Source: Mycobacterium mantenii
Lineage (GTDB): Bacteria; Actinomycetota; Actinomycetes; Mycobacteriales; Mycobacteriaceae
Assembly: GCF_010731775.1 (NCBI RefSeq)
Contig: NZ_AP022590.1
Span: 4,402,001 to 4,466,000, forward strand
Length of the DNA stretch: 64,000 nt
Reading direction: 5' to 3'
The position numbers and the translations under genes were made by a program. The notes under the pieces are model-generated. The model ran no database searches and was not told the DNA's origin. It saw only the letters and a program-made list of their open reading frames with translations. Numbering within the stretch: the first letter of the stretch is position 1; every line of letters starts with the position of its first letter. Below, piece by piece: positions 62,740 to 64,000 of this stretch.

Positions 62740-64000
62740 ATGCCCTTGGCGTTGACCGAAGACCACGGTGCACTCGCCGACGTCGCCAAATCGCTGGTGG
62801 CCGGTCGCGGCGGAACCGCAGCCGCGCGCCGCATCCTGCTCGACGCGGACGACAGCGGGCGCTGGTGGCAGAACGACGGCTTGTGGAAGGAGATCGTCTC
62901 CACGGGCTGGCTTGGTTTGCACATCGACGAACGCTACGGCGGTCAGGGCTTCGGACTACCCGAGCTGACCATTGTGCTCGAACAACTCGGCCGCGCCGCG
63001 ATCGCGGGACCGTTCCTGCCCACGGTGGTCGTCTCGGCAGTCATCGCCGAGGTCGGCACCGAGGAGCAACGACAACGTTGGCTTCCGAAGCTGGTGTCCG
63101 GCGACGTCGTGGCCGCGATCGGCACCACCAGTGATGCCGCGCTGAGGGGATCGGCAGTTGCGGCTGACGCAATCGCGACCCTCGGGGAGCAGGACGCCGA
63201 TCTGTTCCTCATTCCGGTCGGGGACGATCTGGTGCTCGTCGAGGCGGGCGACGCGGTGGGCACAACGCGCAGCGACGCCGTCGATCAGGTGATGCGCCCG
63301 ATTACCGTCGCCAACTTGGCGTCGGCGCCGGTGGTGGACAGCTTCCCTGGGATGGCCCGCGTTGCGGCCCGGACGGTGCGCCTGCTGGCCGCGGCCGAAG
63401 CCGTTGGCGGTCTCACCGCGTGCACCGAGATGGCCAGCGTCTATGCGGCCACCCGTGAACAGTTCGGCCGCCCGATCGGGTCCTTTCAGTCGATCAAGCA
63501 CCATTGCGCCAACATGTTGGTCGACACCGAGCTCGCCGTGTCCGCCACCTGGGATGCGGCCCGCACCAAGGCATCCGAGGCCGAGCTGGCGGTGACGATG
63601 GCGGCTGGGCACGTGTTGCCCGCCTATCAACGCGCGGCGCTGAAAAACATCCAGATCCACGGCGGCATCGGCTACACCTGGGAACACGACGCCCACCTCT
63701 ACGTCCGCCGCGCAACGGTGCTGCTGGCGTTTGCCGGCGGCGAGGACGCGCTCCGCGATGACGTCGCAGCCCTGCAGATCGGCGGTGCACGCCAAGGCAC
63801 GTCGTTGGACCTACCGCCGGACGCCGAACAGTACCGGCAGGCGGTAAGGGACTTCCGGGCAGAGCTGGCCAAGACCGAACCCGCCGAGCAGCAGAAGCTG
63901 TGGGCTCACGCCGGATATCTGGTGCCGCACTGGCCCAAACCCTATGGCCGTGCCGCCGGCTCGATCGAGCAGCTGATTATCGAGCAGGAGCTCCGCGGCG
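62740..64000 (+). CDS. Fused two-domain acyl-CoA dehydrogenase, partial (FadE34/FadE6-like)
   Basis: The frame is open from ATG 62740 (GAGTGAGG at 7 bases) to the window end, 420 codons. Residues 1-345 are a short-type ACAD domain (REQFGRPIGSFQSIKHHCAN, IHGGIGYTWEHDAHLYVRRA). After a linker a second ACAD domain begins (AEQYRQAVRDFRAELAK, then LVPHWPKPYGRAAGS). This arrangement matches the roughly 710-730 residue fused ACADs of mycobacteria such as FadE34 (ChsE3), which work without a separate partner. The rest lies outside the window. Confidence 0.9.
   Translation, partial: MPLALTEDHGALADVAKSLVAGRGGTAAARRILLDADDSGRWWQNDGLWKEIVSTGWLGLHIDERYGGQGFGLPELTIVLEQLGRAAIAGPFLPTVVVSAVIAEVGTEEQRQRWLPKLVSGDVVAAIGTTSDAALRGSAVAADAIATLGEQDADLFLIPVGDDLVLVEAGDAVGTTRSDAVDQVMRPITVANLASAPVVDSFPGMARVAARTVRLLAAAEAVGGLTACTEMASVYAATREQFGRPIGSFQSIKHHCANMLVDTELAVSATWDAARTKASEAELAVTMAAGHVLPAYQRAALKNIQIHGGIGYTWEHDAHLYVRRATVLLAFAGGEDALRDDVAALQIGGARQGTSLDLPPDAEQYRQAVRDFRAELAKTEPAEQQKLWAHAGYLVPHWPKPYGRAAGSIEQLIIEQELRG

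Overview
The window comes from a Mycobacterium chromosome, most likely a nontuberculous slow grower. GC is high, GTG starts and 4-base ATGA/GTGA gene overlaps are frequent, and the first half follows the order of M. tuberculosis Rv0036c to Rv0058: maleylpyruvate-isomerase-like protein, MFS, YqgE, Rv0039c, mtc28, leuS, MarR, GntR, LLM oxidoreductase, esterase, ino1, PadR, DUF5318, ponA1, Rv0051, Rv0052, rpsF-ssb-rpsR-rplI, dnaB. I saw no tRNA, rRNA, CRISPR array, insertion sequence or integrase.

1-31 kb: core genes with lineage-specific inserts. These are an SDR after leuS, a polar amino-acid ABC transporter whose binding protein is fused to its permease (8.5-11.1 kb), and a tight four-gene operon (LLM oxidoreductase, sulfotransferase, TIM barrel, DUF1214 protein) between the esterase and ino1 (13.8-18.1 kb). 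A MIRU-type 56-bp repeat sits in the Rv0051/Rv0052 stop-start overlap. dnaB carries a 417-residue class-3-type intein in its P-loop, with an extra cysteine cluster in its endonuclease region. DnaA-box-like 9-mers lie upstream of dnaB.

31-64 kb: an accessory catabolic region without a counterpart in the Rv0058 neighbourhood as I know it. It holds a PrpD-like protein, a P450, a CoA-transferase, an amidohydrolase, two enoyl-CoA hydratases, a MaoC hydratase, three CoA ligases (one a remnant), four SDRs and nine acyl-CoA dehydrogenase genes. The dehydrogenases mostly form long/short pairs, as in the alpha2beta2 enzymes of steroid side-chain catabolism. The substrate is unknown, but bulky acyl-CoA beta-oxidation after P450 or dehydrogenase activation is the simplest reading.

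Regulation is the most interesting part. Two 16-bp palindrome families recur in the promoters. TTGAC-N6-GTCAA occurs twice, at an identical 89-bp spacing, in each of two divergent promoters (33.5 and 38.7 kb). A TTGAC-N6-GCCAA variant occurs twice upstream of a single reading frame that fuses a TetR repressor to a complete acyl-CoA synthetase (55.4-57.8 kb). TGRCA-N6-TGYCA occurs five times between 58.1 and 62.2 kb, around two mycofactocin-type SDRs, an ordinary TetR gene and an EthD-like gene. I infer that the fused TetR-ligase controls the first family and the 61-kb TetR controls the second.
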